Assembly: GCA_016192825.1 (NCBI GenBank)
Contig: JACPTK010000033.1
Location: 100,686 to 164,685, forward strand
Origin: Betaproteobacteria bacterium
GTDB lineage: Bacteria; Pseudomonadota; Gammaproteobacteria; Burkholderiales; SG8-41
Direction: 5' to 3'
Length of the DNA: 64,000 nucleotides
This document shows positions 41,277-50,845 of this stretch, piece by piece (position 1 is the stretch's first letter; each line of letters opens with the position of its first letter). The position numbers were made by a program, and so were the translations under genes. The notes beneath the pieces were generated by a model. The model saw only the letters and a list, made by a program, of their open reading frames with translations, did no database searches and was not told the origin of the DNA.

Positions 41277-43955
41277 TCAATGATAAACTTCAGCAGTGGT
41301 TGACTGAGCCGCTCGCCGCTGCAGGAGATACCTTAAGGTTCCACCGCTTCTGTAATGCTTAACCTCCTGCTCGGTTTCTAGGCAAGTGACTAAACGGAGA
41401 TTTCGGACTGCGCCGCCTAGGGAATAGACGCGGCAGGTCAGTTCGGTGTGGGGCTGATGCAAATCTGCGAGGCCCTCTATGTCCAGTGTTTCCGCACCGG
41501 TGAACGAATGCCGCAGGCCACCATCCACCCACCGCAGCGGCAACACGCCCGCCGCGACAAGGTTCGCGCGGTGCAAGCGCTCAAAGGATTCGGCGATGAC
41601 CGCTTTCACGCCCAGCAAACGCGGGCCCTTGGCGGACCAGTCACGCGAGGACCCAGTGCCATACTGCCGGCCGGCAACGACAACCAGCGGGATTCCCTGC
41701 TCGCGGTAGCGCCTCGCTGCCTCAAAAATTGCCATGCGCACACCTTCCGGCTGGTGCAGCGTGTGCCCGCCCGGCATGCCGGGAGTCATTGCATTCGCCA
41801 GATGTGGACTCGAAAACGTGCCCCGGATCATCACCTCAGCGATCAGCCTTCGCGCGGCGTAAGTACCCAAGTCGCGGTCGGAAACGCCGATCGACCGCAG
41901 GTAGTCGGCAGCGAAACTATTGGCGGGCAGTGGCCCCATTGGAGAAACATGCTCTGTGGTCACCATGTCACCGAACACCGCAAGAATGCGGGCGTCCCGG
42001 ATGTCACCCAGCGCTACTTGCTCGGCGTACATGTCGTCGAAGTCCGGGGGGCACCGGATGAACGTGCTCTTGGTATTCCAGGAAAACAGCTGTCCAATAG
42101 CAAAGGCGAGGCGACGCCACCGATCGCTGCCTTCGTACAACTTGGCATAAGAGCGAGAAAAAAGCGACGTATCAATGGTGGAGTCGATGATACGCTCGAT
42201 CTCCGCTGCGTCTGGCCAGATTTCACTGAGGTACACGGGACGGCCCTGCCCATCTTCGCCAATCGGGTTTCGCGTGAGATCCCCGAGTATCGTGCCGGCG
42301 AGCGCGTAGGCGACCACCAGAGGCGGGGACGCCAGAAAGGTCGCCCTGACCATCGGATGGACGCGGCCATCGTAGTTGCGGTTGCCCGAGATTACCGCCA
42401 CGGTGGCCAGTTCACCGTCTCTGACTGCCGACGCAATCGGTTCCGCCAAAGGACCGGAGAAGCCAACGCACGTCATGCAGCCGAATCCCGACACGTGGAA
42501 GCCCAGCGTGTCCAGGCTGCGCTGTAGCCCCGCTGCGTTCAGATAATCGGCGACCACGCGGGAGCCGGGCGAAAGGGAGGTCTTGACCCACGGCTTGCGC
42601 TTCAAGCCTCGTGCCACCGCGTTTCGCGCAAGGAGGCCCGCGCCTATCATGCCAGATGGATTTGACGTATTGGTGCAGCTTGTAACGGCGGCAATGACGA
42701 CGTCACCGTCCCTGACAAGGGCATTACCGTCGCGGGCGGGTTTCCCAACCGGCGCCCCACGACAGGCGGTGGCAAACGCCTGGGGCGCCTCGCTAAGGGC
42801 CACACGGTAATGCGGCTGGCCAGGTCCGGCCATCGACGGCTCGACTGACGCCAAGTCAAAATCGAAACTGTCGCTATAACGGGGATCTGACGTCGCAGCG
42901 TCGTGCCACAGACCTTGTGCCCGCGCATACGCTTCGACCAACGCAACGTGCTCCGTGTCTCGCCCCGTCAGGCGCAGATAGCGCAGGGTCTCTGTGTCGA
43001 TCGGAAAAAAGCTCATCGTCGTGCCGCATTCGGGCGTCATGTTCGCCACCGTCGCGCGCTCCGGTAAGCTCAAGTGATCGAGGCCTGGGCCGCAATACTC
43101 GACAAATGTTCCGACCAGATCGCGGCGGCGAATGATCTGCGTCAGCGTCAACACAAGGTCCGTGGCCGTAACCTCCGGACGCAGCCGGCCAGTGAGGCGG
43201 ACTCCGACCACCGCTGGCACGCGAATCGAGACCGGCTCCCCGAGCGCAGCGCTAACACCTTCAATACCCGACACCCCCCATCCTACGATGCCAAGGCTGT
43301 TAATCATCGGCGTATGGCTGTCTATCCCGACCATCGTATCGGGCACCAGCCAAAAGCCGTCGTCCACCTCCCTCCGGCGCACTACCTGGGCGAGATGCTC
43401 CAGATTGATCTGATGGCAGATGCCGCCACCCGGTGGGACGACTCGCAGGAGGCCAAAAGCCTGCTCCGCCCAGCGCAGGAACGCGAACCGTTCCTCGTTG
43501 CGCTTGAACTCGAGTGCTGCGTTCTTTGCGAGCGCCTCTGGGCCGGCCGAATGCTCTGCGATGATGGAGTGATCGACGACGAAATCCACCGGAATCACCG
43601 GGTCGACTCGCTGAGGATCGACGCCGCGGCGCGCGAGTGCATCGCGCATCGCCGCAAGGTCACCTAGCAGCGGCAGGCCAGCCGTATCGTCCATCATGAC
43701 ACGCTCGGGTCGGAAACGAATCTCGCCTCCGCCATGGCCCTGTTGCAGAAACTCCAGTAGCGTGCCGACGTCGTCCGGGCAACCTTGCCCCGTCGCCTGC
43801 TGGCGGACGACGTTCTCCAGTAGCACCTTGAGGCAGAACGGCAACCGGGAAACCGGTCGGCTCGAGGCTTGCTCGACAGCGGCGAGGCTGAAGAAACTGT
43901 AGGGCCGGCCGCCTACCATGAGCTCGGACCGCACCTGTCCACCCTTGAAATTCAT
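41277..43955 (-). CDS. AcnA-type aconitate hydratase with altered C-terminal loop
   Basis: An 892-aa AcnA/IRP-type aconitase from ATG 43955 (AGGA upstream). The [4Fe-4S] ligands are Cys427 (SCTNTSNP), Cys493 and Cys496 (GFGCMTCVGFSG). NRNYDGRVHP (525-534) and GRQYGTGSSRDWSAKG (762-777) are kept. The swivel-domain motif RGTFANIRIRN of ordinary AcnA reads RGTFSSPHLANAM (711-723), so residues that normally hold the substrate are different. A TcuA-like enzyme in the same operon would deliver aconitate or a homologue, and this enzyme may act on a substituted citrate/aconitate rather than in the citric acid cycle. Confidence 0.9.
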   Translation of the reverse strand: MNFKGGQVRSELMVGGRPYSFFSLAAVEQASSRPVSRLPFCLKVLLENVVRQQATGQGCPDDVGTLLEFLQQGHGGGEIRFRPERVMMDDTAGLPLLGDLAAMRDALARRGVDPQRVDPVIPVDFVVDHSIIAEHSAGPEALAKNAALEFKRNEERFAFLRWAEQAFGLLRVVPPGGGICHQINLEHLAQVVRRREVDDGFWLVPDTMVGIDSHTPMINSLGIVGWGVSGIEGVSAALGEPVSIRVPAVVGVRLTGRLRPEVTATDLVLTLTQIIRRRDLVGTFVEYCGPGLDHLSLPERATVANMTPECGTTMSFFPIDTETLRYLRLTGRDTEHVALVEAYARAQGLWHDAATSDPRYSDSFDFDLASVEPSMAGPGQPHYRVALSEAPQAFATACRGAPVGKPARDGNALVRDGDVVIAAVTSCTNTSNPSGMIGAGLLARNAVARGLKRKPWVKTSLSPGSRVVADYLNAAGLQRSLDTLGFHVSGFGCMTCVGFSGPLAEPIASAVRDGELATVAVISGNRNYDGRVHPMVRATFLASPPLVVAYALAGTILGDLTRNPIGEDGQGRPVYLSEIWPDAAEIERIIDSTIDTSLFSRSYAKLYEGSDRWRRLAFAIGQLFSWNTKSTFIRCPPDFDDMYAEQVALGDIRDARILAVFGDMVTTEHVSPMGPLPANSFAADYLRSIGVSDRDLGTYAARRLIAEVMIRGTFSSPHLANAMTPGMPGGHTLHQPEGVRMAIFEAARRYREQGIPLVVVAGRQYGTGSSRDWSAKGPRLLGVKAVIAESFERLHRANLVAAGVLPLRWVDGGLRHSFTGAETLDIEGLADLHQPHTELTCRVYSLGGAVRNLRLVTCLETEQEVKHYRSGGTLRYLLQRRAAQSTTAEVYH

Positions 43956-44016
43956 CAGCGCGCGTCCTGCGTAATTCGATCATGGCCCGGGATCGTGCTA
44001 CACGCATTCATGCCGA

Positions 44017-44955
44017 TTACCCGCTCGCAACCCTGTTGCGCAAAATACCGAGCCCCTCGATCCCGGACTCCAGCAAGTCCCCAACACGCAGGTACGGCGT
44101 CGCCGAAGACCCCGCCGGTGCGTCGTCGGACAAAAGTCCCGTCACGATGGTGTCACCGGCTTCGAGTCCGTAGCGCGACAGCCTGGCGATCAACCGGTCG
44201 ATGGGCCATCGCAGGCTGGAGGTGGCTCCCGTCTGCACGACCACGCCGTTGACGCGCGTCGTCAGGTGAAGCGAGTGGACATCCGGCGCGTCGTGTCGAT
44301 CGACGAGACAGGGGCCTATGATGCAGCGGGAGAAAGTGACGTCACCTGCCAAGTCTTCGGCGCTCGCGGCGCTCGGCGTCGCATGGACGACGTTCGCTAC
44401 CATGTAGCCCGCCACCGCCTCCCATGCATCGCGAGCCTCCAGGGCATGGCAGGCACAGCCGATGACGATCGCTAGTGCGGTGCCGTAAGCAAGTCGATCC
44501 ACCGAGGCGGGCATTGAAATATCGCGGATAGGTCCCATCGCCGATGCTGGCGAGCAGTCCCGGACCACTGGCGGGACGCCCGCACGGGCATTTTTTTCGA
44601 CCACAATCAGGCGGCCGGGCTTGAGCGGATTGTGCAGCCGCGCCCCGGCGAGCGGCACGAAAAGCGTCTCGCCGTCCAGTCCTTTGCCCTCCGGATTCTT
44701 AGCATGCCGCTCGGTCAACCAGGCAGCCGAGCGTTCGACAGCCAGCCGCGCCGGTTGTCCGACATGCAGAATCTGCCGCACGTCCGGTGGAATACGCAGG
44801 CCAGCAAGCTCGCGTCCCTGCGGATCTTTGGCTTCTTCAACCAGATAGGCGGAATACCCCGCCCGCAGGTCGCCAACTATATCTCCCGCTAGCAGAACAC
44901 CTGTGCGAGCACGCGATACTGGCTCGCTAAGCGCATTAAATCGTACAAGTCTCAC
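44017..44955 (-). CDS. Fumarylacetoacetate-hydrolase-fold protein, degenerate metal site
   Basis: A 312-aa protein (GTG start at 44955) of the FAH family in its C-terminal 200 residues: IDRLIARLSRYGLEAGDTIVTG and TRVNGVVVQTGATSSLRW are typical. The metal-binding DYExELAVVIG element reads LAYGTALAIVIG here, so both Glu ligands are Gly and Ala, and GTPxGVG is replaced by GLLSDDAPAG. It is therefore unlikely to be a normal magnesium-dependent hydrolase; it may bind ligand or have another chemistry. It lies between the enolase-superfamily gene (23 bp) and the aconitase gene (61 bp). Confidence 0.85.
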   Translation of the reverse strand: MRLVRFNALSEPVSRARTGVLLAGDIVGDLRAGYSAYLVEEAKDPQGRELAGLRIPPDVRQILHVGQPARLAVERSAAWLTERHAKNPEGKGLDGETLFVPLAGARLHNPLKPGRLIVVEKNARAGVPPVVRDCSPASAMGPIRDISMPASVDRLAYGTALAIVIGCACHALEARDAWEAVAGYMVANVVHATPSAASAEDLAGDVTFSRCIIGPCLVDRHDAPDVHSLHLTTRVNGVVVQTGATSSLRWPIDRLIARLSRYGLEAGDTIVTGLLSDDAPAGSSATPYLRVGDLLESGIEGLGILRNRVASG

Positions 44956-44978
44956 TTGGATTCCACAAATGAAGGTGT

Positions 44979-46088
44979 TTATGCCGCGTACTTGGAAACC
45001 TTATCCCAATCAACTTCGACGCCCAAACCTGGCGCGTCAGTAAGCTTGACTGATGCTGGATATGGCGGCAGTGGATTCCGGATGATGTCATCAACCGCGC
45101 GGGCTAAGGGAGATGCGTGACATCCGCGCGCCGGTTCAATCGCAGCAGCGAAGTGGTGTGCTGCAGCTAGACCAATGCCAGATGCCGTAGAGCAGCCGGG
45201 CAGGACGCTGAGGCCAGCCGCGTCGCAAACCTTCGCGATGTCCATGCACTTGCTCATGCCCCCAAGCATTGCAAGCTTGACGTGAATTCCATCGGCCGCG
45301 CCCATGGCCGCCACTCGAAGAACGTCGGCTGGTGATCCAACGCTCTCTTCCAGCGCAATATTGACCGGCACCAAGGGACGCAGTGTGCTCATAGCCAACA
45401 ATTCATGACGGCGCATTGGTTGCTCAACCCATACGACATTTGCAGCTGCAAAGAGCGGCAAGAACTTCAATGCATCCTTGAATGAGTACGCTTCCGTGCA
45501 ATCGATCTTCAATGTCACCTCAGGGCCGCACGCGCGATTTACTGCCTCAATGACGGCCAAGTCGTGTGCGGGGCCCGCTGGATGGCCGCATTTAACCTCG
45601 ATCTGCTTACAGCCGTCTGAAATTCCTTTTAGCGCAAGTTCTACTGCCGGTTCGGGCTCCATGAATCCAATGCCATATCCGGGCCCCTCGACCAACACGG
45701 GCTTGGTGTTATCTCCACCGAGAAACCGCCACACCGGGATTCCCAATGCCTTTCCAATCAGATCGTGCAGCGCAATGTCGATGGCGCCCTTGGCCGGTAA
45801 TTGACCGTTTACCACTGTGTCCATCCGCGCCCAGACGTCACGGATGCGAAGCGGATCCGCACCGATGAGAGCGGGCGCCAAGTACTTGCTGAGGAGAACG
45901 GCGTGAGCTTCCATCACATTGGAGTTCCACTTGGCTTCCGTTACGCATTCCCCGATTCCTTCGATCCCTTTGTCGGTGCGAATGCGGACTATGACGTTGT
46001 CCACCGCGGAGATCGTCAGCGTCGCGATCTTGTGAACCTGGCGATTGGGGATGCGATACGGAATGATGTCCACGGCGGCGATTTTCAT
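44979..46088 (-). CDS. Mandelate racemase/muconate-lactonizing-type enolase-superfamily enzyme
   Basis: A 369-aa enolase-superfamily protein from ATG 46088 (GAGGAG eight bases upstream). The N-terminal capping domain runs to about residue 125; the barrel has IEVKCG with a catalytic Lys at the second position, metal ligands in LKIDCTEA (Asp), WVEQP (Glu) and ALEES (Glu), and HVKLAMLGGMS at the sixth strand. These enzymes abstract a proton next to a carboxylate, giving epimerisation, racemisation or dehydration. Given the amino-acid-oxidising genes next to it, an N-substituted-amino-acid or proline-betaine-like epimerase is possible, but a sugar-acid dehydratase cannot be excluded. Confidence 0.88.
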   Translation of the reverse strand: MKIAAVDIIPYRIPNRQVHKIATLTISAVDNVIVRIRTDKGIEGIGECVTEAKWNSNVMEAHAVLLSKYLAPALIGADPLRIRDVWARMDTVVNGQLPAKGAIDIALHDLIGKALGIPVWRFLGGDNTKPVLVEGPGYGIGFMEPEPAVELALKGISDGCKQIEVKCGHPAGPAHDLAVIEAVNRACGPEVTLKIDCTEAYSFKDALKFLPLFAAANVVWVEQPMRRHELLAMSTLRPLVPVNIALEESVGSPADVLRVAAMGAADGIHVKLAMLGGMSKCMDIAKVCDAAGLSVLPGCSTASGIGLAAAHHFAAAIEPARGCHASPLARAVDDIIRNPLPPYPASVKLTDAPGLGVEVDWDKVSKYAA

Positions 46089-46166
46089 TGCTGGCACTCC
46101 TCGATGAATGAAAACGTTTGGAAATGATCCGAAAGGGGGATGGCAAAACGGAGCCGATGAAATCCA

Positions 46167-47567
46167 CTACTCCCTGGCTAGATCCGCCAGCGAGCCTACC
46201 TGTACCGGTTTGAGCGGAGGTCGCACCCGAAAAGCGCCAACCGCCTCTCGCGAACAGCCAACTGTCCGCGCCGTCAGTTCCTCGACCATACCTCCACAGA
46301 CCCGACCTTGGCAGTAGCCCATGCCGCAGCGGGTCACGCCCTTCACAAAGTTCACATCGGCACCCCACTCCGTGGCGGCCTCACGGATTTGTCGCGCTGT
46401 TACCTCTTCACAACGACATACCAGCGTGTCATCACCAATCTGATCGTAGACGCCGGGCTTGAGTGCGAACACGTCGTTAACCAGGTCGCCGAAACGCCGG
46501 CGGGTTAACCGTTCCTGCCGCGCATCCGCCATGGCGGCGTCCGCCACCTGCAAGCCGAGCCGGCGGGCCGCGCCCAAGCCGGCGAGCCGTCCCTCGGCAA
46601 GCGCTACGTGGGCGCCGCCAATGCCGGCGACCTCCCCCGTCACGAATACACTGGGCACACTGCTTTCCATCTCCTCGTTGTGCTCTGGTACCCAGCCGCC
46701 GCGGCGCAATTCGTAGCGATGAGTGCATCCGAGCAAACGGGCCAGCTGGACCGACGGCACGAAGCCGTAGCCGATACACAACGTGTCGACGCGCTCGATC
46801 TGCTCGGTGCCAGGAATCGGTCTGCCTTCGCCGTCGCACTCCATGAGCACCACGCGCTCAAGGCGTGCGTCCCCTTCAGCCCGAACCACGATGCGGCCGA
46901 ACCGAACCGGTACACCGGCTGCAGCAATCAGGCGACGATAATGCAGCGCCTCGCTTATACGATCCCAATGTCCCCACAGGCGCGGCGCGTGCCGCAGCCA
47001 CTCCAGGGGACGCGTCGCCTCGTAGATAACTGCCGGTTTCGCACCAGCCGCAATGAGCGATTTGGCTACGGCCAGCAGAAAGGGGCCCGATCCCCCGAGC
47101 ACGATTCGACCGCGGGGTGCAACCTGTTGATTCTTGACGAGAGTCTGTACCCCGCCGGGCGTCATCACGCCCGGCAGGTCCCAGCCCGGGAACGCAACGA
47201 CGCGTTCGTAAGCACCGCTTGCCACAATGATGCTGCGGGCTCGGACCGTGCCCGCAGCGTGGCCCTGCATGACCGACAGCGTTCCTGGCTCGAAGCTACC
47301 CCATACCAGCGTCTCCGGCGACAATGTGACGCCGGCGTCGCGCACCGCTGCGAGCAATTCATCGCCCTTCGTGTAATCGTCATCGAGCCGCGCACGCTCC
47401 GGCACGCTGAACTCTGATGAAAGCTGCTTGTAGAACTGGCCGCCTGGCTCCGGGTACTCGTCGAGCACGGTAACGCGCGCACCAGCGCCTGCCGCTGCCA
47501 GCGCCGCGGCAAGCCCCGCCGGCCCCGCGCCGACGACGGCAATATCGGTATCGAGTTCAACCGTCAT
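46167..47567 (-). CDS. Opine-oxidase/HcnB-like flavoprotein with BFD-type [2Fe-2S] site
   Basis: A 466-aa subunit of a three-part amino-acid dehydrogenase. The N-terminal FAD motif is IAVVGAGPAGLAAALAAAG, an inner NAD-type motif GRIVLGGSGPFLLAVA follows, and the C-terminus has CRCEEV and, 28 residues later, CGMGYCQGRVC, a four-Cys BFD-type iron-sulphur site. The start at ATG 47567 overlaps the stop of the upstream ferredoxin-like gene (ATGA). The layout equals octopine/nopaline oxidase A, HcnB and the alpha subunit of hydroxyproline and proline dehydrogenase complexes, which oxidise secondary amines and pass electrons to the membrane chain. Confidence 0.9.
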   Translation of the reverse strand: MTVELDTDIAVVGAGPAGLAAALAAAGAGARVTVLDEYPEPGGQFYKQLSSEFSVPERARLDDDYTKGDELLAAVRDAGVTLSPETLVWGSFEPGTLSVMQGHAAGTVRARSIIVASGAYERVVAFPGWDLPGVMTPGGVQTLVKNQQVAPRGRIVLGGSGPFLLAVAKSLIAAGAKPAVIYEATRPLEWLRHAPRLWGHWDRISEALHYRRLIAAAGVPVRFGRIVVRAEGDARLERVVLMECDGEGRPIPGTEQIERVDTLCIGYGFVPSVQLARLLGCTHRYELRRGGWVPEHNEEMESSVPSVFVTGEVAGIGGAHVALAEGRLAGLGAARRLGLQVADAAMADARQERLTRRRFGDLVNDVFALKPGVYDQIGDDTLVCRCEEVTARQIREAATEWGADVNFVKGVTRCGMGYCQGRVCGGMVEELTARTVGCSREAVGAFRVRPPLKPVQVGSLADLARE

Positions 47568-47866
47568 TTCCGCGGCTCGTAGCGTTTGAATTGCGCGGGA
47601 GAAATCACCTGCATACCATCTTCCACCCGCTTCATGCACGCACGCACGCCGGTCTCGCCGTTGACGGTGACAACGCAGTCGTAGCAGATGCCCATTGCGC
47701 AGAACAATCCGCGCGGCTTGCCCGAGTGCCGCGTGCGCCGCAACACACTGTGCCCGAGCGCGAGCAGCGCGGCAGCAAGCGTCTGCCCGCGCCGTGCTTG
47801 CACAGGCTGGCCGTCGACGAATACGGTAATGACCGCGCCCGGAACTACCGGCTTGTTGCTATTCAT
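47564..47866 (-). CDS. [2Fe-2S] ferredoxin-like subunit (HcnA-type)
   Basis: A 100-aa plant-type [2Fe-2S] domain: ITVFVDGQPVQARRG at the start and CAMGICYDC followed by RACM provide the four Cys ligands. Its ATG overlaps the stop of the upstream DAO-type gene, and its stop overlaps the next ATG, so the three subunits are translationally coupled. It links the flavin of the oxidase subunit at 47863 to the flavoprotein at 46167. Confidence 0.92.
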   Translation of the reverse strand: MNSNKPVVPGAVITVFVDGQPVQARRGQTLAAALLALGHSVLRRTRHSGKPRGLFCAMGICYDCVVTVNGETGVRACMKRVEDGMQVISPAQFKRYEPRK

Positions 47867-49041
47867 GTCGGTCGCCCACCCGATTCTCCCGGTGACGCAG
47901 TCTTCAGCACCCCTAGGAAATCAGGCAGACTGCAATTTCTACCTTCACGCGCGACGTACTCTGCGAGATAGAGCCCGGTTATCGGCGCAAGCGCCATCCC
48001 GTCCCCGCCATGCCCGATCGCTGTGGCGTAGCCGTCCGGGCCGCCTGCGCCACCGAGAAGAGGACCCGATGCGCTGTACGGTCGCAGCCCCGCCCAGCAG
48101 CGCAGCGCGTGTAACCCGCCAAGCCGCGGCATCAGGTTGCGCGCGCGGCGGCATATTTCGGCCATCACCGGCAACGTGTTGCGCGTGTCGTACCCTGCAA
48201 ACTCGTTCGAGCTTCCGAGCAGCACCGTGCCGTTCAGCGGCTTGCTGGTATAGCTCGGTGCGACGTTGGCACCGCCCGCCGCTGCCGCGCCGTGCTTGGC
48301 AAGCAGCTGGCCCGCGCCCGAAACCCTGATAGTCGGCATACCTTCCGTTGCCTCGAGCACGATAATCTGACCGCGTCGCGGCAACACCTCGTGCGTGACC
48401 CCGACCATCCGGCCGATCTCGGGCGCGTGCGCGCCGGCGGCGTTGATGACCCATTGTGCGCGGACCGCACCGCGCCTGGTGCGCACGCCCCGCACCCGTC
48501 CGCCCACCACCTCAATGGTCTCGACGCCAGTGCGCACCAGGATTTCGGCACCTGCGTTACGCGCCGCGTTTGCGTATGCGCGAGTGACCTTGAAGGGATC
48601 GACCTGCGCGTCCGTAGGGCAGTGAATCCCCCCCAGCACGCGGCCTTCGATAAGTGGGTTGAGCTCCCGGCAACGGGCTGCGGACACCGGTTGCACCGGC
48701 ACGCCAGCCGCCTGCTGGTCCGCGACGAGCGCCTCAAGATGGGCAGCCTCAACCTCCGTCTCGGCGACGATAAGGTTGCCCTCGACCACGTAATCGACAT
48801 TGCTGCCCAGTTCCGTCGTCAGCCCTGGGTACAGGCGCTGGCTGGCCATTGCCAGTTCAAGGGCAATGCCCGGCTTCTTCGTGGCCAAGGCGATCGCCCC
48901 AGAATTCGCTGACGAAGCGCCACTCCCGACGATGGAGCGCTCGATCACGGTCACGCGGATGCCGCGTTTCGCGAGGTAATAGGCGATGGCGCAGCCCACC
49001 ACACCGCCCCCTACGACAGCGACATCAGAGCTGGCAAGCAC
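47863..49041 (-). CDS. DAO-type FAD-dependent oxidase/dehydrogenase subunit (OoxB/HcnC-like)
   Basis: A 392-aa glycine-oxidase-like flavoprotein, GTG start at 49041. VAVVGGGVVGCAIAYYLAKR binds FAD, SSANSGAI follows, and the C-terminus has LRCWAGLRPYSASGPLLG and AIGHGGDGMALAPITG, typical of the DAO fold. Together with the next two genes it forms the catalytic beta subunit of a heterotrimeric dehydrogenase for a secondary or cyclic amino acid or an opine-like N-carboxyalkyl amino acid. It lies 75 bp after the ThDP-enzyme gene and 4 bp into the ferredoxin-like gene. Confidence 0.9.
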   Translation of the reverse strand: MLASSDVAVVGGGVVGCAIAYYLAKRGIRVTVIERSIVGSGASSANSGAIALATKKPGIALELAMASQRLYPGLTTELGSNVDYVVEGNLIVAETEVEAAHLEALVADQQAAGVPVQPVSAARCRELNPLIEGRVLGGIHCPTDAQVDPFKVTRAYANAARNAGAEILVRTGVETIEVVGGRVRGVRTRRGAVRAQWVINAAGAHAPEIGRMVGVTHEVLPRRGQIIVLEATEGMPTIRVSGAGQLLAKHGAAAAGGANVAPSYTSKPLNGTVLLGSSNEFAGYDTRNTLPVMAEICRRARNLMPRLGGLHALRCWAGLRPYSASGPLLGGAGGPDGYATAIGHGGDGMALAPITGLYLAEYVAREGRNCSLPDFLGVLKTASPGESGGRPT

Positions 49042-49116
49042 AGCTGCAACCGCCCGTTGATGGCTGATGGCTCCTCACGACCTCAATCCGGCTTTATTCC
49101 CGCAGACATTAGCCTT

Positions 49117-50808
49117 TTACGCAACCCACTCGCTCACCGGCGCCTGGGCCTCATGCAGCGGTTGAGTCACGACGTCTACCAAAGTCGGGCCGTCATGCTC
49201 TGCCGCTGCGCTCAACGCGCCTCTCAAGTCTGATGGATCAGTTACCCGCCACGCCTTGACGCCAAACGCGTCGGCAACCCGTGCATGGTCGGTCCGCGAG
49301 AAATCTACGGAGTAGTAGCGCTTGCCGAACCCCGTCTTCTGCCCGGCCTTGATCCAGCCGTATGCGCTGTTCGACACCACCACCATCAACAGCGGCACTT
49401 TCAGACGAACTATCGTCTCCATCTCGCCTGCGGTGAAGCCGAAGCTGCCGTCTCCCATTACCGACACGCATTTCGCCTGTGGGCGGCCGAAGTGCGCGCC
49501 CACTGCCGCCGACATCGAATACCCCAGCGCACCGTGCGCGCGATTGGAAATGAAATGTCGCCCGTACTCCTGAAACTCATAGAAGGCCGAGAAGTAAGGG
49601 CAAGGCGTGCCGGGGTCGCAGACGACGACTGCATCGCGTGGCAATACCGCATGCAGCTCCGCCACCAGCCGCTCGGGCAGTACTTGGGTTTCGCCGCCGC
49701 TGGCAAGCCGGTTGAAAGCGTCGTACTTCTGTTTCCTCGCTGCGGCAACGAGCGCTCGGCCCTTGCCCTTCCGGATGTCGCCGACACGGTGCTCAAGCTC
49801 GCGGTCGAGCGCTCCGAGTGCCAGCTTTGCATCGCCCACCAAGGCAACCTCGGTGCGATAGATTGCACCGATTACCATCGGATCCACATCGATGTGCACG
49901 ATACGAGTCGATTTGGAGGGGAAGCGCCAGCGTTCGGTCGTGACCGAGCCCGCGCGACAACCGACGAAAACGACCAGGTCTGCCTGCTCGACCACGACCC
50001 GTGTGGGCAGGGTGCCGCCGTTGCTGCCGATCACCCCGACGCAGAGCGGGTGTGCGTCCGGAAGGCTTCCCTGCCCGGAGATCGTTGTCGCAACCGGGGC
50101 CTCCAGCCGCTCCGCAACCGAAGTCAATTCGGCCTCGGCGCCGGCAAGTACCACACCGCCTCCACATATAAACAGCGGCTGTCGCGCCGACAGTATCGCA
50201 GTGGCGGCAGCCTTCACTGCTTCAGGGTCGGGTCCCGAACGCCACGCCGGGTAACGCGTGTGCTCGGACTGAACCCAGATATCGTCTGGTTCCACTGCAA
50301 CGTCTTTCTGTACGTCGAACGGGAAGCACAGGTGGGCTGCACCGGGCCTGCCAGTCGTCATCGCGCGAAACGCCGAGCGCACCGTCTCCGGTATCTTGTC
50401 GGCACGATCCAACACTGCATTCCATTTCGTCAGCGGACGGAACAGGTTTTTTTGATCCAGCTCCGTCAGGGTATAGCGCCCGCGCGAAGTCGTGCTGATG
50501 TCAGTGGTAATACCGAGTACGGGGATCGAGCTTTCATTCGCCTCGACGATGCCCGGCAAAATGTAGGTCGCGCCACCGCCGCTAGGCCCTTCGCACACGC
50601 CGACCCTGCCACTAACGCGGGCGTATGCATCTGCCATGTAGGCCGCTGAACGCTCGTCGCGCGTCAAAATATGCCGCATCCCATGATCGACAGTCGCGAG
50701 CGCGTCATAAAACGGTAGGCTGGTGTCACCGCACAAACCAAAAATGTGCTTCACACCGTGTAATTGCAGCATGCGCACCATCGCTTCCGCGCCGTTGATC
50801 TTTGCCAT
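49117..50808 (-). CDS. Thiamine-diphosphate-dependent enzyme (acetolactate-synthase-like)
   Basis: A 563-aa ThDP enzyme from ATG 50808 (AAGGA upstream). The catalytic Glu lies in LTRDERSAAYMADAYAR near residue 52, GPSGGGATYILPGIVEA follows, and the C-terminal GDG-x-N motif runs from VMGDGSFGFTAG to VVSNSAYGW. The three-domain layout is that of acetolactate synthase, glyoxylate carboligase and sulfoacetaldehyde/2-hydroxyacyl lyases. It is not accompanied by a regulatory IlvH subunit. In an operon with amino-acid oxidation genes, decarboxylation or carboligation of a 2-oxo acid product is likely; the exact reaction is not clear. Confidence 0.88.
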   Translation of the reverse strand: MAKINGAEAMVRMLQLHGVKHIFGLCGDTSLPFYDALATVDHGMRHILTRDERSAAYMADAYARVSGRVGVCEGPSGGGATYILPGIVEANESSIPVLGITTDISTTSRGRYTLTELDQKNLFRPLTKWNAVLDRADKIPETVRSAFRAMTTGRPGAAHLCFPFDVQKDVAVEPDDIWVQSEHTRYPAWRSGPDPEAVKAAATAILSARQPLFICGGGVVLAGAEAELTSVAERLEAPVATTISGQGSLPDAHPLCVGVIGSNGGTLPTRVVVEQADLVVFVGCRAGSVTTERWRFPSKSTRIVHIDVDPMVIGAIYRTEVALVGDAKLALGALDRELEHRVGDIRKGKGRALVAAARKQKYDAFNRLASGGETQVLPERLVAELHAVLPRDAVVVCDPGTPCPYFSAFYEFQEYGRHFISNRAHGALGYSMSAAVGAHFGRPQAKCVSVMGDGSFGFTAGEMETIVRLKVPLLMVVVSNSAYGWIKAGQKTGFGKRYYSVDFSRTDHARVADAFGVKAWRVTDPSDLRGALSAAAEHDGPTLVDVVTQPLHEAQAPVSEWVA

Positions 50809-50845
50809 AAAGTCCTTTGGCTGTCCGTTTTGACTGTAAATTCCA

